Numbered from the stretch's first letter, positions 54,412 to 63,695 are shown. The stretch: 64,000 nucleotides of DNA from Lachnospiraceae bacterium (GCA_017436865.1 JAFSCH010000032.1:1-64000); one strand, 5' to 3'. The notes: generated by a model from the sequence alone, not told the origin. Numbers and translations: made by a program.

Positions 54412-54422
54412 GTACAAAAAAG

Positions 54423-54449
54423 AGGGATGAATCGGTTTGATTCATCCCT
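54423..54449 (-). terminator. Terminator overlapping the SGNH stop codon
   Basis: A perfect 11-bp stem (54423-54433/54439-54449) followed on the minus strand by TTTTTT. The stop codon at 54442-54444 lies inside the stem. Confidence 0.85.
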
Positions 54450-55413
54450 TTGCCATTTCAATATTTGTGTCTATTGAATTTTTTACAATGCCATGCTGGA
54501 GCAGAAAGTCTTTCCATACGGTATAATACTGAGCTTTGATATGTATCTGGTCCCATGTGAATTCAGGAATCAAAGCACCGTTTTCACAGAGAGAGCTTTG
54601 GTTAATGTCAATATAAAAGGTATCCTTTTGGTTGGCAAGCGTTGCAATCAAATCATTTCTTGAGGAAATATTTTCATTCGTTACGCCTTGACTGCTGTCT
54701 GATTTAGACTGGGTTACAAGTAGGTTACCTTCAATAAAAATAAGGGCTTGGGGCTGAAGCTTTCGAATGTCTTCCACCACTTCACGATACAGCTCATAGA
54801 AGGATTCCGGGGTGCCATAACTACATTCATTGATACCAACCATCAGATAGATTTTTCCAAAGGTTTCCGTTTGTAAGACTTCTTGAATGGAAGTCTTTTT
54901 ATCTTTATAGGTTATCTTTGGCTTTGTATAATCATAGATGGACAGCGAGGTTTTGCATAAAAAAGTAGCATTTTCAATACCAGAATATTCGCTGATACCA
55001 ACGGTTCTTGAATCGCCGATAAATACAGCATCCTGAAAATAATCTTCTGTTACTGGAGTGAAAGAATAGGTCTCAGAGACCGCATTGAACACGTCCATGT
55101 CTGAAGAATTCTCAGGAACTTCAGAGGATTCCGTTTGGGCTGTCGTTTCTTCTTTTTCTTCCTCTTTTTCCATTGCATTTGTAGTAGGCACTTCTGTCAA
55201 AAGGATGTCATTTTCTTGTTGGGTAGAGTCAAACTCTTGAAGTAACAGACCATCATGCAATCCCATCATTGCGGTGGCGAGAGGAGGATTTTTTGCAGAA
55301 TAGTTTTCCGCGTCATGATAATGAACTTGATTCCAGTAGATGCCAAGCAAAGTAAGCAAGAGGCTGGAAAGCAGAATACTAAATGTTAAAATATAATGTT
55401 TGTTAGAATTCAT
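54442..55413 (-). CDS. SGNH/GDSL hydrolase-like membrane-anchored protein
   Basis: A 323-residue protein with an N-terminal membrane anchor (about 7-27), an acidic Ser/Thr/Glu linker (about 55-115) and an SGNH domain. Catalytic residues: Ser in FIGDSRTVG, Asn in GINE, and Asp/His in DQIHIKA. The start 55413 follows GGGGGG; a longer reading inside the MBOAT gene is rejected. It directly follows the MBOAT gene, and together they resemble AlgI/PatAB-type systems that O-acetylate extracellular polysaccharide or peptidoglycan. Confidence 0.85.
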   Translation of the reverse strand: MNSNKHYILTFSILLSSLLLTLLGIYWNQVHYHDAENYSAKNPPLATAMMGLHDGLLLQEFDSTQQENDILLTEVPTTNAMEKEEEKEETTAQTESSEVPENSSDMDVFNAVSETYSFTPVTEDYFQDAVFIGDSRTVGISEYSGIENATFLCKTSLSIYDYTKPKITYKDKKTSIQEVLQTETFGKIYLMVGINECSYGTPESFYELYREVVEDIRKLQPQALIFIEGNLLVTQSKSDSSQGVTNENISSRNDLIATLANQKDTFYIDINQSSLCENGALIPEFTWDQIHIKAQYYTVWKDFLLQHGIVKNSIDTNIEMAKG

Positions 55414-55424
55414 GATACGCCCCC

Positions 55425-56843
55425 CTAAAAGCGAAAATATAAAAATGGATTGTTTAAGCCAATGGACAAGTAGTATACCGCATACCAAAATATGGCAACG
55501 GATATGCCCACATTAAGAAGTTTTTGTTCCAACTTTTCTGCTAGTTTCTTTGGATATTCCGTACAAAAGAACAGACAGATGAGTAAAAGTGGTGCATAAG
55601 TAGTGAGGTATTTTACAAAATCCATGGAGTTCAATGTGTTACCAATACCAAAGAATGGGAACATTCTGGCAAGGTAGATGCGAAGCTGGCTAAAATCACT
55701 GATGGCAAAAATAGTCCAACTGACTAATATATACAAAGTCATGTATGCATGAGAAAGTAGTTTTGCAATCATATGTTCCTTTCTAAGAAACGGAAGTAAC
55801 AGATTTTTTTCAATAATCTGTAAGATGAAAATCAGAAGTCCCCAAAGGATGAAATTCCAGTCTGCTCCATGCCAAAAACCAACAAGAAACCACACAATAA
55901 GCAGGTTGCGCAGGGTTGTGAAACGTCCTTTGCGATTACCGCCAAGTGGAATATAGATATATTCCCGAAACCATGCACCGAGGGTAATATGCCAGCGTCT
56001 CCAAAAGTCAGTCACACTTCTTGTTGTATATGGATGATTAAAGTTAACTGGCATGTGAAATCCGAGCATTTTACCAAGACCGATTGCCATTAAGGAGTAA
56101 CCCCAGAAGTCAAAATAAAGCTGCATGGAGTAAGCAGCAGCACCAAGCCATGCAAGAGGTGTTGAGATACTTTCATAACCAATCATGCATACTTCATTCC
56201 ATAAGGTTCCGATTTGATTTGCCAGAATAACCTTTGAGCCAAGACCAAGGATAAAGGTTTTTAATCCTTCGTCCAGATTTATAATAGTGAGTTTACGTTT
56301 TTCCAAGGCGTCATGAATATCAGAGTATACGACAATAGGACCAGCGATAAGTTGTGGAAACATGCATAGATATGCTCCAAGATTAACAAAGGAAGTCTCC
56401 ACAGGAACGGTTCCACGGTATACATCGATAATATAGGATACAATCTGAAAGGTATAAAAGCTGATGCCTAGTGGAAGTACAAGGTGTAACAGTGTAAATT
56501 GCAGATTGCTACCGCTTTTATACAAAACAGTATTGATGTTTTCTAAAAAGAAATCCATGTATTTAAAATAGAATAAAAGTCCAAAATTATAAAGCAAGGA
56601 AAGAAAAAGCAGAAGCTTTTTTCGGGCAGGATAATTCATACAGCGTGAGATTAAGAGTCCGAATAAATAATTTACTAAAACAGAATATAGAATTAGAAAT
56701 AAATAGGTAGGCTCTCCCAGGCCGTAAAATAAAATACTACCTGCAAAGAGCAGACCATTGCGATATTTATCTGCCAGACAGTAATAGAGCACTAAAAAGA
56801 TAGGTAAAAATACAAATAAAAATTCTAAGCTACTAAAAACCAT
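55425..56843 (-). CDS. MBOAT family membrane O-acyltransferase (AlgI/DltB-like)
   Basis: A 472-residue polytopic enzyme that moves acyl groups across the membrane. Family motifs are the WHITLGAWFREYIYIPLGG stretch and the catalytic His in GFWHGADWN. TAGGGGGTAATATC precedes the start on the minus strand. The downstream SGNH gene begins 11 bp after its stop, so the two form an operon. The acceptor polymer is not evident from the window. Confidence 0.93.
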   Translation of the reverse strand: MVFSSLEFLFVFLPIFLVLYYCLADKYRNGLLFAGSILFYGLGEPTYLFLILYSVLVNYLFGLLISRCMNYPARKKLLLFLSLLYNFGLLFYFKYMDFFLENINTVLYKSGSNLQFTLLHLVLPLGISFYTFQIVSYIIDVYRGTVPVETSFVNLGAYLCMFPQLIAGPIVVYSDIHDALEKRKLTIINLDEGLKTFILGLGSKVILANQIGTLWNEVCMIGYESISTPLAWLGAAAYSMQLYFDFWGYSLMAIGLGKMLGFHMPVNFNHPYTTRSVTDFWRRWHITLGAWFREYIYIPLGGNRKGRFTTLRNLLIVWFLVGFWHGADWNFILWGLLIFILQIIEKNLLLPFLRKEHMIAKLLSHAYMTLYILVSWTIFAISDFSQLRIYLARMFPFFGIGNTLNSMDFVKYLTTYAPLLLICLFFCTEYPKKLAEKLEQKLLNVGISVAIFWYAVYYLSIGLNNPFLYFRF

Positions 56844-57012
56844 GATATTACCCCCTATAAATCATGATCGATTCCCCGTAAATATATTATGTTATCTTTC
56901 TTAGAATATTATAACAAAAGAAAAGTGAAAATTCTATAAATTATCACAAAAATTCCAACAATATTTACAATAATCTTTTTGGTTGCATAAGACTTAGAGT
57001 TTATGCCATAAT

Positions 57013-57040
57013 CGTAATGATGAAGGTACGGAATAATTAC
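57013..57040 (+). repeat. Family 1 (MITE) right-end fragment upstream of ppiC
   Basis: CGTAATGATGAAGGTACGG and following AATAATTAC match the terminal hairpin of the copy at 33783-33811 with few differences. It occupies the stretch just before the lipoprotein start. Confidence 0.6.
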
Positions 57041-57070
57041 AGATATAGAATAATTACGAGGATTGAAGAT

Positions 57071-58135
57071 ATGAGAAAAAAAATATATATTTGGAAAGCA
57101 TTCATGCTTTTTCTTTTAGTATTTGTGACAATGTGTGGTTGTCAGAACAAAGGAACAGAGAATGGAGAAGGAACTAAAATTGTATTGACAACAGGATTTG
57201 AACAGGATGAGATATTTCGGATAGAGAAGTCTTCCTGTAAGCTTTCAGAGGTTATGATATATCTGATGAATACCAAGAATCAGTACGAGAAGATTTTTGG
57301 GAAAGAGATATGGAATACATCGCATGAGGGTGTTACCTTAGAAGCGAATATTAAGGAAACGGTGTTGGCAAAGCTTGCAAAGATTAAAGCGATGAATCTT
57401 TTGGCACAGCATGAAGGGATTGTACTTGATGAGGATGAAAAGAGCAGACTCGTACAGGCGTCAGAGGAATATTATAAGTCATTGAATGAAGCAGAGCTTG
57501 TAGGTCTTGAAGTGACGCAAGAGCAGATTTATACCATGTATGAAGAATATGCTCTTGCAGATAAGGTGTATAAGCATTTGATTGCGGATATTAATCCTGA
57601 GATTAGTGATGATGAGGCAAGAACCATTACAGTTCAGCATGTTCTGATTAAGACATATTCTCTGAATGAAGATGGAGAAAAAGTACCTTATACAGAACAG
57701 GCAAAGCGTGAGGCCTATCAACAGGCAAAGAAAGTATGGCAGTTAGCGAAGGATGGGGAAGAATTTTCTGGTCTGATTGCAGAATATAGTGAGGATAGCA
57801 GTCCATCCTATTCTTTTGGAAAAGGAAGTCTGGATGCTGCGTTTGAGGAAGCAGCCTTTAATCTGGGAACAGATGAGATAAGTAATATTGTGGAAAGTTC
57901 TTCAGGCTATCATATTATTAAATGTATTAGTACTTTTGATAGGGAAGAAACAGACCGTAATAAGATTAAGATTGTAGAGCAACGCCGTAAAGAAGTGTTT
58001 GATGAAGAGTACACAAAATTTGTGAATGGACTTACAAGAAACCTAAATACCAAACTGTGGGAAAAGGTAGGTTTTTTGGAGGATGAATCAATTGTGACAA
58101 GTAGTTTTTTTGAGATTTTTCATAAGCATTTCTAA
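57071..58135 (+). CDS. PpiC-type peptidyl-prolyl isomerase lipoprotein (PrsA/SurA-like)
   Basis: A 354-residue secreted foldase. The signal peptide (basic RKK start, hydrophobic core about 8-22) ends with Cys in VTMCGC, a possible lipobox. After an N-terminal SurA-like helical domain, a parvulin domain (about 190-300) carries VQHVLIKT, SEDSSPSYSFGKGSL and SSSGYHIIK. The start 57071 is set by GAGG at 57058-57061; the longer frame from 57017 begins inside the MITE fragment and is rejected. It acts on secreted proteins outside the membrane. Confidence 0.92.
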   Translation: MRKKIYIWKAFMLFLLVFVTMCGCQNKGTENGEGTKIVLTTGFEQDEIFRIEKSSCKLSEVMIYLMNTKNQYEKIFGKEIWNTSHEGVTLEANIKETVLAKLAKIKAMNLLAQHEGIVLDEDEKSRLVQASEEYYKSLNEAELVGLEVTQEQIYTMYEEYALADKVYKHLIADINPEISDDEARTITVQHVLIKTYSLNEDGEKVPYTEQAKREAYQQAKKVWQLAKDGEEFSGLIAEYSEDSSPSYSFGKGSLDAAFEEAAFNLGTDEISNIVESSSGYHIIKCISTFDREETDRNKIKIVEQRRKEVFDEEYTKFVNGLTRNLNTKLWEKVGFLEDESIVTSSFFEIFHKHF

Positions 58136-58161
58136 AACAATTATAAACAAAGTATTAATTA

Positions 58162-58188
58162 TTAGCACTCGAGTGATTTGAGTGCTAA
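58162..58188 (+). promoter_or_regulatory. CIRCE operator (HrcA site)
   Basis: TTAGCACTC, 9-bp spacer, GAGTGCTAA: a perfect match to the CIRCE consensus bound by the heat-shock repressor HrcA, about 95 bp upstream of the htpG start. Confidence 0.95.
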
Positions 58189-58195
58189 TTTTCTA

Positions 58196-58224
58196 TTGAC
58201 TTTTATTTTTTAGGGTATTAAACT
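58196..58224 (+). promoter_or_regulatory. Promoter of htpG
   Basis: TTGACT (58196-58201), 17-bp spacer, TAAACT (58219-58224). CIRCE ends 7 bp upstream of the -35. Confidence 0.6.
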
Positions 58225-58280
58225 AGTTTACATATAAGAGGAGACGACCTCAAAAGAGAATGGAAAGGAATGTAAAAGTT

Positions 58281-60359
58281 ATGGCAGAAAAGCATGGAAG
58301 TCTATCAATTAATAGCGAAAATATTTTTCCGATTATCAAGAAGTGGTTATATTCAGACCACGATATCTTTTATAGAGAGCTGATTTCAAACGGTTGTGAT
58401 GCGATTACAAAGCTCAAGAAATTAGAAATGATGGGTGAGTATACTTATCCGGCAGATGCAAAAAATGAGATTCATGTAGTTGTTGATCCAGAGAAAAAGA
58501 CCTTGAAGTTTATTGATACCGGTCTTGGTATGACAGCAGAGGAAGTAGAAGAATACATTAATCAGATTGCTTTCTCAGGAGCAACAGACTTTATTGAAAA
58601 ATATAAGGATAAGACAAATGATGACCAGATTATCGGTCATTTCGGACTTGGTTTTTATTCTGCATTTATGGTAGCAGATGAAGTTCATATTGATACTCTT
58701 TCTTTTAAGGATGGAGCAAAACCGGTACATTGGGAATGTGATGGTGGAACAGAGTATGATATGAAGGATGGAGACAGAACCGTTGTAGGTACAGAGATTA
58801 CCCTCTTCTTAAATGAAGATTGCTTAGAGTTCTGTAATGAATATAAGGCAAGAGAGGTTATCAAGAAGTATTGTTCCTTCATGCCTTACAATATCTTCTT
58901 AGAGAAGGCAAATGCACCGGAAGAATTCGAAACGATTAGTCCTGAAGATAAGAGAGAGGACGATGTAGTTGTTGAGACTCTTGAGGAGACAAAGCCTGAC
59001 TCAGAAGAAAAGGAAACAAAGCTTAAGATTAAGAAGAGACCTGTTCCATTAAATGAAACACAGCCACTTTGGACAAAGCATCCAAATAACTGTACCAAGG
59101 AAGATTATATCGACTTCTACCGCAAGGTATTCCAGGATTATAAGGAGCCTTTATTCTGGATTCATTTAAATATGGATTATCCATTTAATATGAAGGGGAT
59201 TCTTTACTTCCCTAAGATTAATATGGAATATGAATCGATCGAAGGAACCATTAAGTTATACAACAATCAGGTATTCATTGCAGATAATATCAAGGAAGTT
59301 ATTCCAGAATTTCTATTATTATTAAAGGGTGTTATCGACTGTCCGGATCTTCCGCTGAATGTATCCAGAAGTGCATTACAGAATGATGGCTTTGTAACGA
59401 AGATTAGCGAATACATTACAAAGAAAGTTGCAGATAAGTTATCTGGAATGTGTAAGACAGATAAGGAAAATTACGAAAAATACTGGGATGATATTAGCCC
59501 ATTTATTAAGTTTGGCTGCTTAAAGGATGACAAGTTCTGTGAAAAGATGACAGACTATATCTTATTTAAGAACCTTGATGGGCAGTATGTGACATTACCT
59601 GAGTGTTTGGAAGTGAAAAAGTCTGATCCGGATGCAGAAGAGAATCAGGCAGCAGCAACAGATGCAGAGACAGGTGAAGCAATTGAAGCTGAGGTAGTAA
59701 CCGATGAGGATGAAGTGGAAATTCCTTCTGAAGATGCAGAAACCAAGGAAAAGATTATCTACTATGTAACTGATATGGTACAGCAGAGTCAGTATATCAA
59801 TATGTTCAAGAAGGCAAAGATGGATGCAGTTATCCTTCCTGACAAGATTGACCAGCCATTTGTTTCTCAGTTAGAGGCTAAGAATGAGGGAATTAAGTTC
59901 TCACGTATTGATGCGGATTTAACAGATACCTTTAAGACAAAGACTTCTAAGAAGGTGGAGGAAGAGCTTGCAAAGAAGAGTGAAGAAGTATCTACGCTCT
60001 TTAAGAAGGCAATCAAGAAGGATAATATTACAGTTAAGGTTGAGAAGCTCAAGAATAAGGATATTTCTTCTATGATTACCGTATCCGAAGAGGCCCGCAG
60101 AATGCAGGATATGATGAAGATGTATGCAATGCCTGGTATGGACTTTGGGGCTATGGGCAAGGAAGGCGAGACCTTGATTTTGAATGCAAACAACAAGCTG
60201 GTAGAGTATATCTTAGAGCATCAGGATGGTGAAAATGTAGATTTAATCTGCGAACAGCTTTACGACCTTGCTTTGATTCAGCAGGCACCATTACAGCCAG
60301 AAGCAATGACAAAGTTTATCGCAAGAAGCAATAAGATTATGATGTTGCTTGCACAGTAA
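58281..60359 (+). CDS. htpG: Hsp90 family chaperone HtpG
   Basis: A 692-residue ATP-driven chaperone. The N-terminal GHKL ATPase domain has NGCDAITK in place of the common NASDA, with DTGLGMT and GHFGLGFYSAFMVAD. The middle domain carries the catalytic arginine segment NVSRSALQND, and the C-terminal domain dimerises. Two acidic inserts (about 225-255 and 455-505) are unusual. The start 58281 is chosen by AAAGGA 10 bp upstream; ATG 58260 is possible. A CIRCE element places it under HrcA heat-shock control. Confidence 0.95.
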   Translation: MAEKHGSLSINSENIFPIIKKWLYSDHDIFYRELISNGCDAITKLKKLEMMGEYTYPADAKNEIHVVVDPEKKTLKFIDTGLGMTAEEVEEYINQIAFSGATDFIEKYKDKTNDDQIIGHFGLGFYSAFMVADEVHIDTLSFKDGAKPVHWECDGGTEYDMKDGDRTVVGTEITLFLNEDCLEFCNEYKAREVIKKYCSFMPYNIFLEKANAPEEFETISPEDKREDDVVVETLEETKPDSEEKETKLKIKKRPVPLNETQPLWTKHPNNCTKEDYIDFYRKVFQDYKEPLFWIHLNMDYPFNMKGILYFPKINMEYESIEGTIKLYNNQVFIADNIKEVIPEFLLLLKGVIDCPDLPLNVSRSALQNDGFVTKISEYITKKVADKLSGMCKTDKENYEKYWDDISPFIKFGCLKDDKFCEKMTDYILFKNLDGQYVTLPECLEVKKSDPDAEENQAAATDAETGEAIEAEVVTDEDEVEIPSEDAETKEKIIYYVTDMVQQSQYINMFKKAKMDAVILPDKIDQPFVSQLEAKNEGIKFSRIDADLTDTFKTKTSKKVEEELAKKSEEVSTLFKKAIKKDNITVKVEKLKNKDISSMITVSEEARRMQDMMKMYAMPGMDFGAMGKEGETLILNANNKLVEYILEHQDGENVDLICEQLYDLALIQQAPLQPEAMTKFIARSNKIMMLLAQ

Positions 60360-60369
60360 GAGATTATGA

Positions 60370-60399
60370 AGTACCCTATACGATATAGGGTACTTTTTT
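60370..60399 (+). terminator. Intrinsic terminator of htpG
   Basis: A perfect 10-bp stem (AGTACCCTAT 60370-60379 with 60385-60394) is followed by six T residues. Confidence 0.92.
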
Positions 60400-60427
60400 C
60401 TACCTTGTTGATAATTAGGAGGAATAC

Positions 60428-61414
60428 ATGAAAATAATAGCAGTAAGCTTTCCTTGTACTAAGGAGCAGCAGAATAGATTAAGACAGGCAGCAGAAGGAT
60501 ATGCTCAAGTGCAGTTTATGGCTGAAATGGAGGAAAACCAAGCCAAGGAATGTATGAATCATGCTCAGGTTATAATTGGTCAGCCGGAGTTGGCAGAGAT
60601 TGCCCAAAATGAAGTGTTGGAATGGGTTCAGATGACATGGGTAGGGACTGATAAATATACAGTGAAAAATTCGGAATATGGATTTCCAAAACATATACAG
60701 TTAACGAATATGAGTGGTGCCTTAGGAGTAATTATGTCCGAATATGCAATTGGAGCGATTTTGGCATTGTACAGACATTTTCCAGTTTATTGGGAGCAAC
60801 AAAAGCAAGGAATATGGAAAGATGCAGGAGCAGAAGAATCGTTGTATGGAAAAACAGTGTTGTTACTTGGAACTGGTGATATCGGTACGAATCTGGCAAT
60901 GAGGCTAAAGGCATTTGGCACAACCAACATTGGCATCAGAAGAAATACGGAAAATGTGCCTGAAGGCTTTGATAAGATGTATGGATTTGAACAGCTTGAT
61001 AAACTCTTGCCAGAGGCAGATATTGTGGCATGTAGTCTACCAAATAAGCCATTAACAAGAAAGCTTCTAACGAAGGAACGTCTTTTGGCAATGAAGAAAG
61101 ATGCGGTGCTTCTCAATATGGGGCGTGGAACGCTAGTTGATACAAATGTATTGTCAGAGGTCTTAGAGACAGGACATTTAAAAGGGGTTATTCTGGATGT
61201 AACGAATCCTGAGCCGTTACCAAAAGACCATCCGTTGTGGAGTTATGAACGAGTGATGATTACGCCTCACATTGCAGGTCCAAGTCTTGGACATTGTCCG
61301 GCAACACAAGAGAGAGTAATTGTTGCTTGTTGTGAGAATATAAAGAGGTATTTTTCGGGAGAAGCATTGCTTCACAGAATTGAAGATGCAGATTTTGAGT
61401 ATATAAGAGAATAA
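60428..61414 (+). CDS. D-isomer-specific 2-hydroxyacid dehydrogenase
   Basis: A 328-residue NAD(P)-dependent oxidoreductase interconverting 2-oxo and D-2-hydroxy acids. The dinucleotide-binding motif is LLGTGDIG (about 142-149); the catalytic residues lie in NMGRGTLVDT (Arg), NPEPLP (Glu) and ITPHIAG (His). The specific acid is unknown; similar proteins reduce glyoxylate, pyruvate or phosphonate-like acids. AGGAGG precedes the ATG. Confidence 0.93.
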   Translation: MKIIAVSFPCTKEQQNRLRQAAEGYAQVQFMAEMEENQAKECMNHAQVIIGQPELAEIAQNEVLEWVQMTWVGTDKYTVKNSEYGFPKHIQLTNMSGALGVIMSEYAIGAILALYRHFPVYWEQQKQGIWKDAGAEESLYGKTVLLLGTGDIGTNLAMRLKAFGTTNIGIRRNTENVPEGFDKMYGFEQLDKLLPEADIVACSLPNKPLTRKLLTKERLLAMKKDAVLLNMGRGTLVDTNVLSEVLETGHLKGVILDVTNPEPLPKDHPLWSYERVMITPHIAGPSLGHCPATQERVIVACCENIKRYFSGEALLHRIEDADFEYIRE

Positions 61415-61450
61415 GAAAAGAGGAAACGTATGAAGCGTTTCCTCTTTTCT
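61414..61450. terminator. Bidirectional terminator
   Basis: A perfect 15-bp stem (61414-61428 with 61436-61450; arm AGAAAAGAGGAAACG) between convergent genes, T-rich on both strands. Confidence 0.92.
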
Positions 61451-61465
61451 ATGTACAACATAACT

Positions 61466-62020
61466 TTATTCCATTTCTTTTTTGGGATTATCAACAACTA
61501 AAACCTGTGTCATTCTGTCTTTTTCTGCAAACCAAGTAGTTTCACAGTTCGCATTTAATGCCTGACAGAAGGTGGCATAGATGCCAAGTGATGGATTCCA
61601 GAGGTAATCACGTTCTTCATACATACCAATTAATAGTGCTCTCTCAATTAGACCGGTAAATCCTAACTCTTTTACTGGCTTTAAGTTCAGTTCAAAAGCA
61701 AGTCTTGGATTGTAAGTAGATACCACGACGCCTTCTTCCAAAATCTCACGAATCATGACATTTTCATAACTGTTTCTCATAATACCAATCATTCGTATTT
61801 CGCTGGCGCGTGATAAATCTGAATCACGTAAATCTGTCTGTAATAAGTATCTTCCATCCTGTGTTGGAAATGTAAAGTTATCATCTGCAACATCAGAATA
61901 GAGAACAAATCTGCCTAATCCCAAATAGTCAGCCTGGTATTCCCGTCCACAATAAGTAACATACAGGCCACTCTTATATTCACCTGTAGCGGTTCCTTCA
62001 TATTCAAAGCTCTCCCTCAT
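61466..62020 (-). CDS. Unknown protein, no family recognised
   Basis: A 184-residue soluble protein without signal peptide or membrane segment. It is beta-rich in the N-terminal half (GLYVTYCGREY, GRFVLYS, GRYLLQTDL) and mixed in the C-terminal half. No catalytic motif is apparent. The ribosome site AAGGGAGAGA precedes the ATG on the minus strand. It faces the dehydrogenase gene across a shared terminator. Confidence 0.7.
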   Translation of the reverse strand: MRESFEYEGTATGEYKSGLYVTYCGREYQADYLGLGRFVLYSDVADDNFTFPTQDGRYLLQTDLRDSDLSRASEIRMIGIMRNSYENVMIREILEEGVVVSTYNPRLAFELNLKPVKELGFTGLIERALLIGMYEERDYLWNPSLGIYATFCQALNANCETTWFAEKDRMTQVLVVDNPKKEME

Positions 62021-62307
62021 TTTATCTCTCCCTTGTTGTGTTGATGCAATTGATAAACGGCATGCAAAGTCCTCCCATATACATGCAGAATGTCGCCAAG
62101 TAGTAAATAACTAAACATCATGATAGTATAATAGAAAATGATTTACAATAGGAAAAGTGTATAAAGAAATACGGCAACACTGAATTGTGTGAATACGAGA
62201 AAAAGAATGTAAAATATATTTTTTGGTAAAATAAAAACAGAACAAGATAAAAACAGACAACATAATTGATTTAATATAAATAGAGTGATAAAATAATGAA
62301 TATAATA
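62021..62307. other. Intergenic, AT-rich, no feature supported
   Basis: The left part of the 485-bp gap before pilT. No open frame, RNA gene or clear promoter was recognised; the minus-strand promoter of the preceding gene should lie near its left edge. Confidence 0.5.
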
Positions 62308-62466
62308 AAAAGTAGGTAACTGTTCAGCAGGAATACGCATTTACTGCGGATTCCGTAAAAAATGTAGTATGAATAAGCAAAAATCCAATTGCACGGCAAT
62401 TCAGCCGAAACAAATTTAAGATGGATTTTTGTGTAACTATGAAGGTACTGAATAGTTACAAAAGTA
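62308..62466 (+). mobile_element. Family 1 MITE, full copy 1, with target duplications
   Basis: The element spans 62315-62459. Left terminal repeat GGTAACTGTTCAG and right terminal repeat CTGAATAGTTAC are imperfect inverted repeats. The flanking AAAAGTA (62308-62314) is repeated at 62460-62466, a 7-bp target duplication. Inside are a GGAATACGCA...TGCGGATTCC hairpin and an AAAATCC...GGATTTT hairpin; the right end also folds on itself (GTAACTA...TAGTTAC). It has no coding capacity and needs a transposase in trans. Confidence 0.85.
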
Positions 62467-62505
62467 GAAAAGTGTGAGCGTATAAATATAATAAGGAGCG
62501 AAAAT

Positions 62506-63564
62506 ATGGCGTTGTCTGTGGAAGAGATTTTAAACAAAGCAAAAGAAGCAGGAGCTTCTGATGTGCATATTACGGTAGGAATCCCACCCAAGATGAGAAT
62601 CAATGGAAAATTGATTACCATGGAAGGTATAAAGCTTCTTCCGGCTGATACCATGGAAGTTGCAATTCATGTTATGAATGAGAAGCAAAGACAGCACTTT
62701 GAAGAGTATGGAGAAGTAGATATGTCTTTTGCTATTCCTGGTGAGGGACGTTATCGAGCAAATATATATAAGCAGAGAGGTTCTATTGCAATGGCGTTTC
62801 GTCTGGTAGGAACCAATATTCCATCTCCTGAAGAATTAGGTGTGCCACAGTCGGTTGTTGATTTATATACAAAGAAACGCGGATTAGTATTGGTAACCGG
62901 TCCGACAGGAAGTGGAAAATCGACTACGTTAGCATCCTTGATTGACACGATTAATAATAACAGAGAAGCACATGTCATTACGCTGGAAGATCCGATTGAA
63001 TATTTGCATCAGCATAAGAAATCCATTGTAAATCAGCGAGAGATAGGATTGGATTCTACAAGTTATGCGCATGCTCTTCGTGCTGCATTACGAGAAGATC
63101 CGGATGTTATCTTTGTGGGTGAGATGCGTGACTTTGAGACAATTAGTACTGCGATAACGGCAGCAGAAACGGGACATTTGGTATTCTCAACCTTACATAC
63201 GATAGGAGCAACGAGTACGGTGGATCGTGTGATAGATGTATTTCCACCACACCAGCAACAGCAGATTCGCGTACAGCTGGCGAATGTATTAGAGACGATA
63301 ATTTCACAGCAATTGGTTCCAACCATAGATGGTGGAGGCAGAGTGGCAGCTTTTGAGGTATTGCATAACACTCCTGCTGTCCGAAATCTGATACGAGAAG
63401 GAAAAACACATCAGCTGACAAGTGTTATGCAGACGAATAGAAAACAAGGAATGATGACAATGGATGATGCGTTAGTACAGCTTCATTGGGATTGTAAAAT
63501 TAGTCAGGAGATGGCACTACAGTTTGCTCAGGATCAGGAGAGCATAAAGAATAAATTAGTATAA
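62506..63564 (+). CDS. pilT: Type IV pilus retraction ATPase PilT
   Basis: A 352-residue hexameric ATPase that disassembles pili, powering twitching and adhesion-dependent movement. It has the N-terminal PAS-like segment (VEEILNKAKEAGASDVHIT), Walker A GPTGSGKS (132-139), the Asp box, Walker B EDPDVIFVGEMRD and the His box LVFSTLHT with AAETGH. It lies about 20 kb from the pilus operon, with the MITE inserted in front of it. AAGGAGCG precedes the ATG. Confidence 0.96.
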   Translation: MALSVEEILNKAKEAGASDVHITVGIPPKMRINGKLITMEGIKLLPADTMEVAIHVMNEKQRQHFEEYGEVDMSFAIPGEGRYRANIYKQRGSIAMAFRLVGTNIPSPEELGVPQSVVDLYTKKRGLVLVTGPTGSGKSTTLASLIDTINNNREAHVITLEDPIEYLHQHKKSIVNQREIGLDSTSYAHALRAALREDPDVIFVGEMRDFETISTAITAAETGHLVFSTLHTIGATSTVDRVIDVFPPHQQQQIRVQLANVLETIISQQLVPTIDGGGRVAAFEVLHNTPAVRNLIREGKTHQLTSVMQTNRKQGMMTMDDALVQLHWDCKISQEMALQFAQDQESIKNKLV

Positions 63565-63590
63565 TGATTGAATAAAAAGAGGCTATGGAA

Positions 63591-63636
63591 AAAACACTTT
63601 GCTCACCATTAGGTAAATAGTGAGCAGAGTGTTTTT
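63591..63636 (+). terminator. Intrinsic terminator of pilT
   Basis: A 15-bp stem with one G-T pair (arms from 63591 AAAACACT and 63621-63635) is followed by TTTTTG. Confidence 0.88.
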
Positions 63637-63695
63637 GCTTGTGCCTGAACGGTTAATAGAATTACTAAAAAATGGAATAATAATATTGAATGCCG

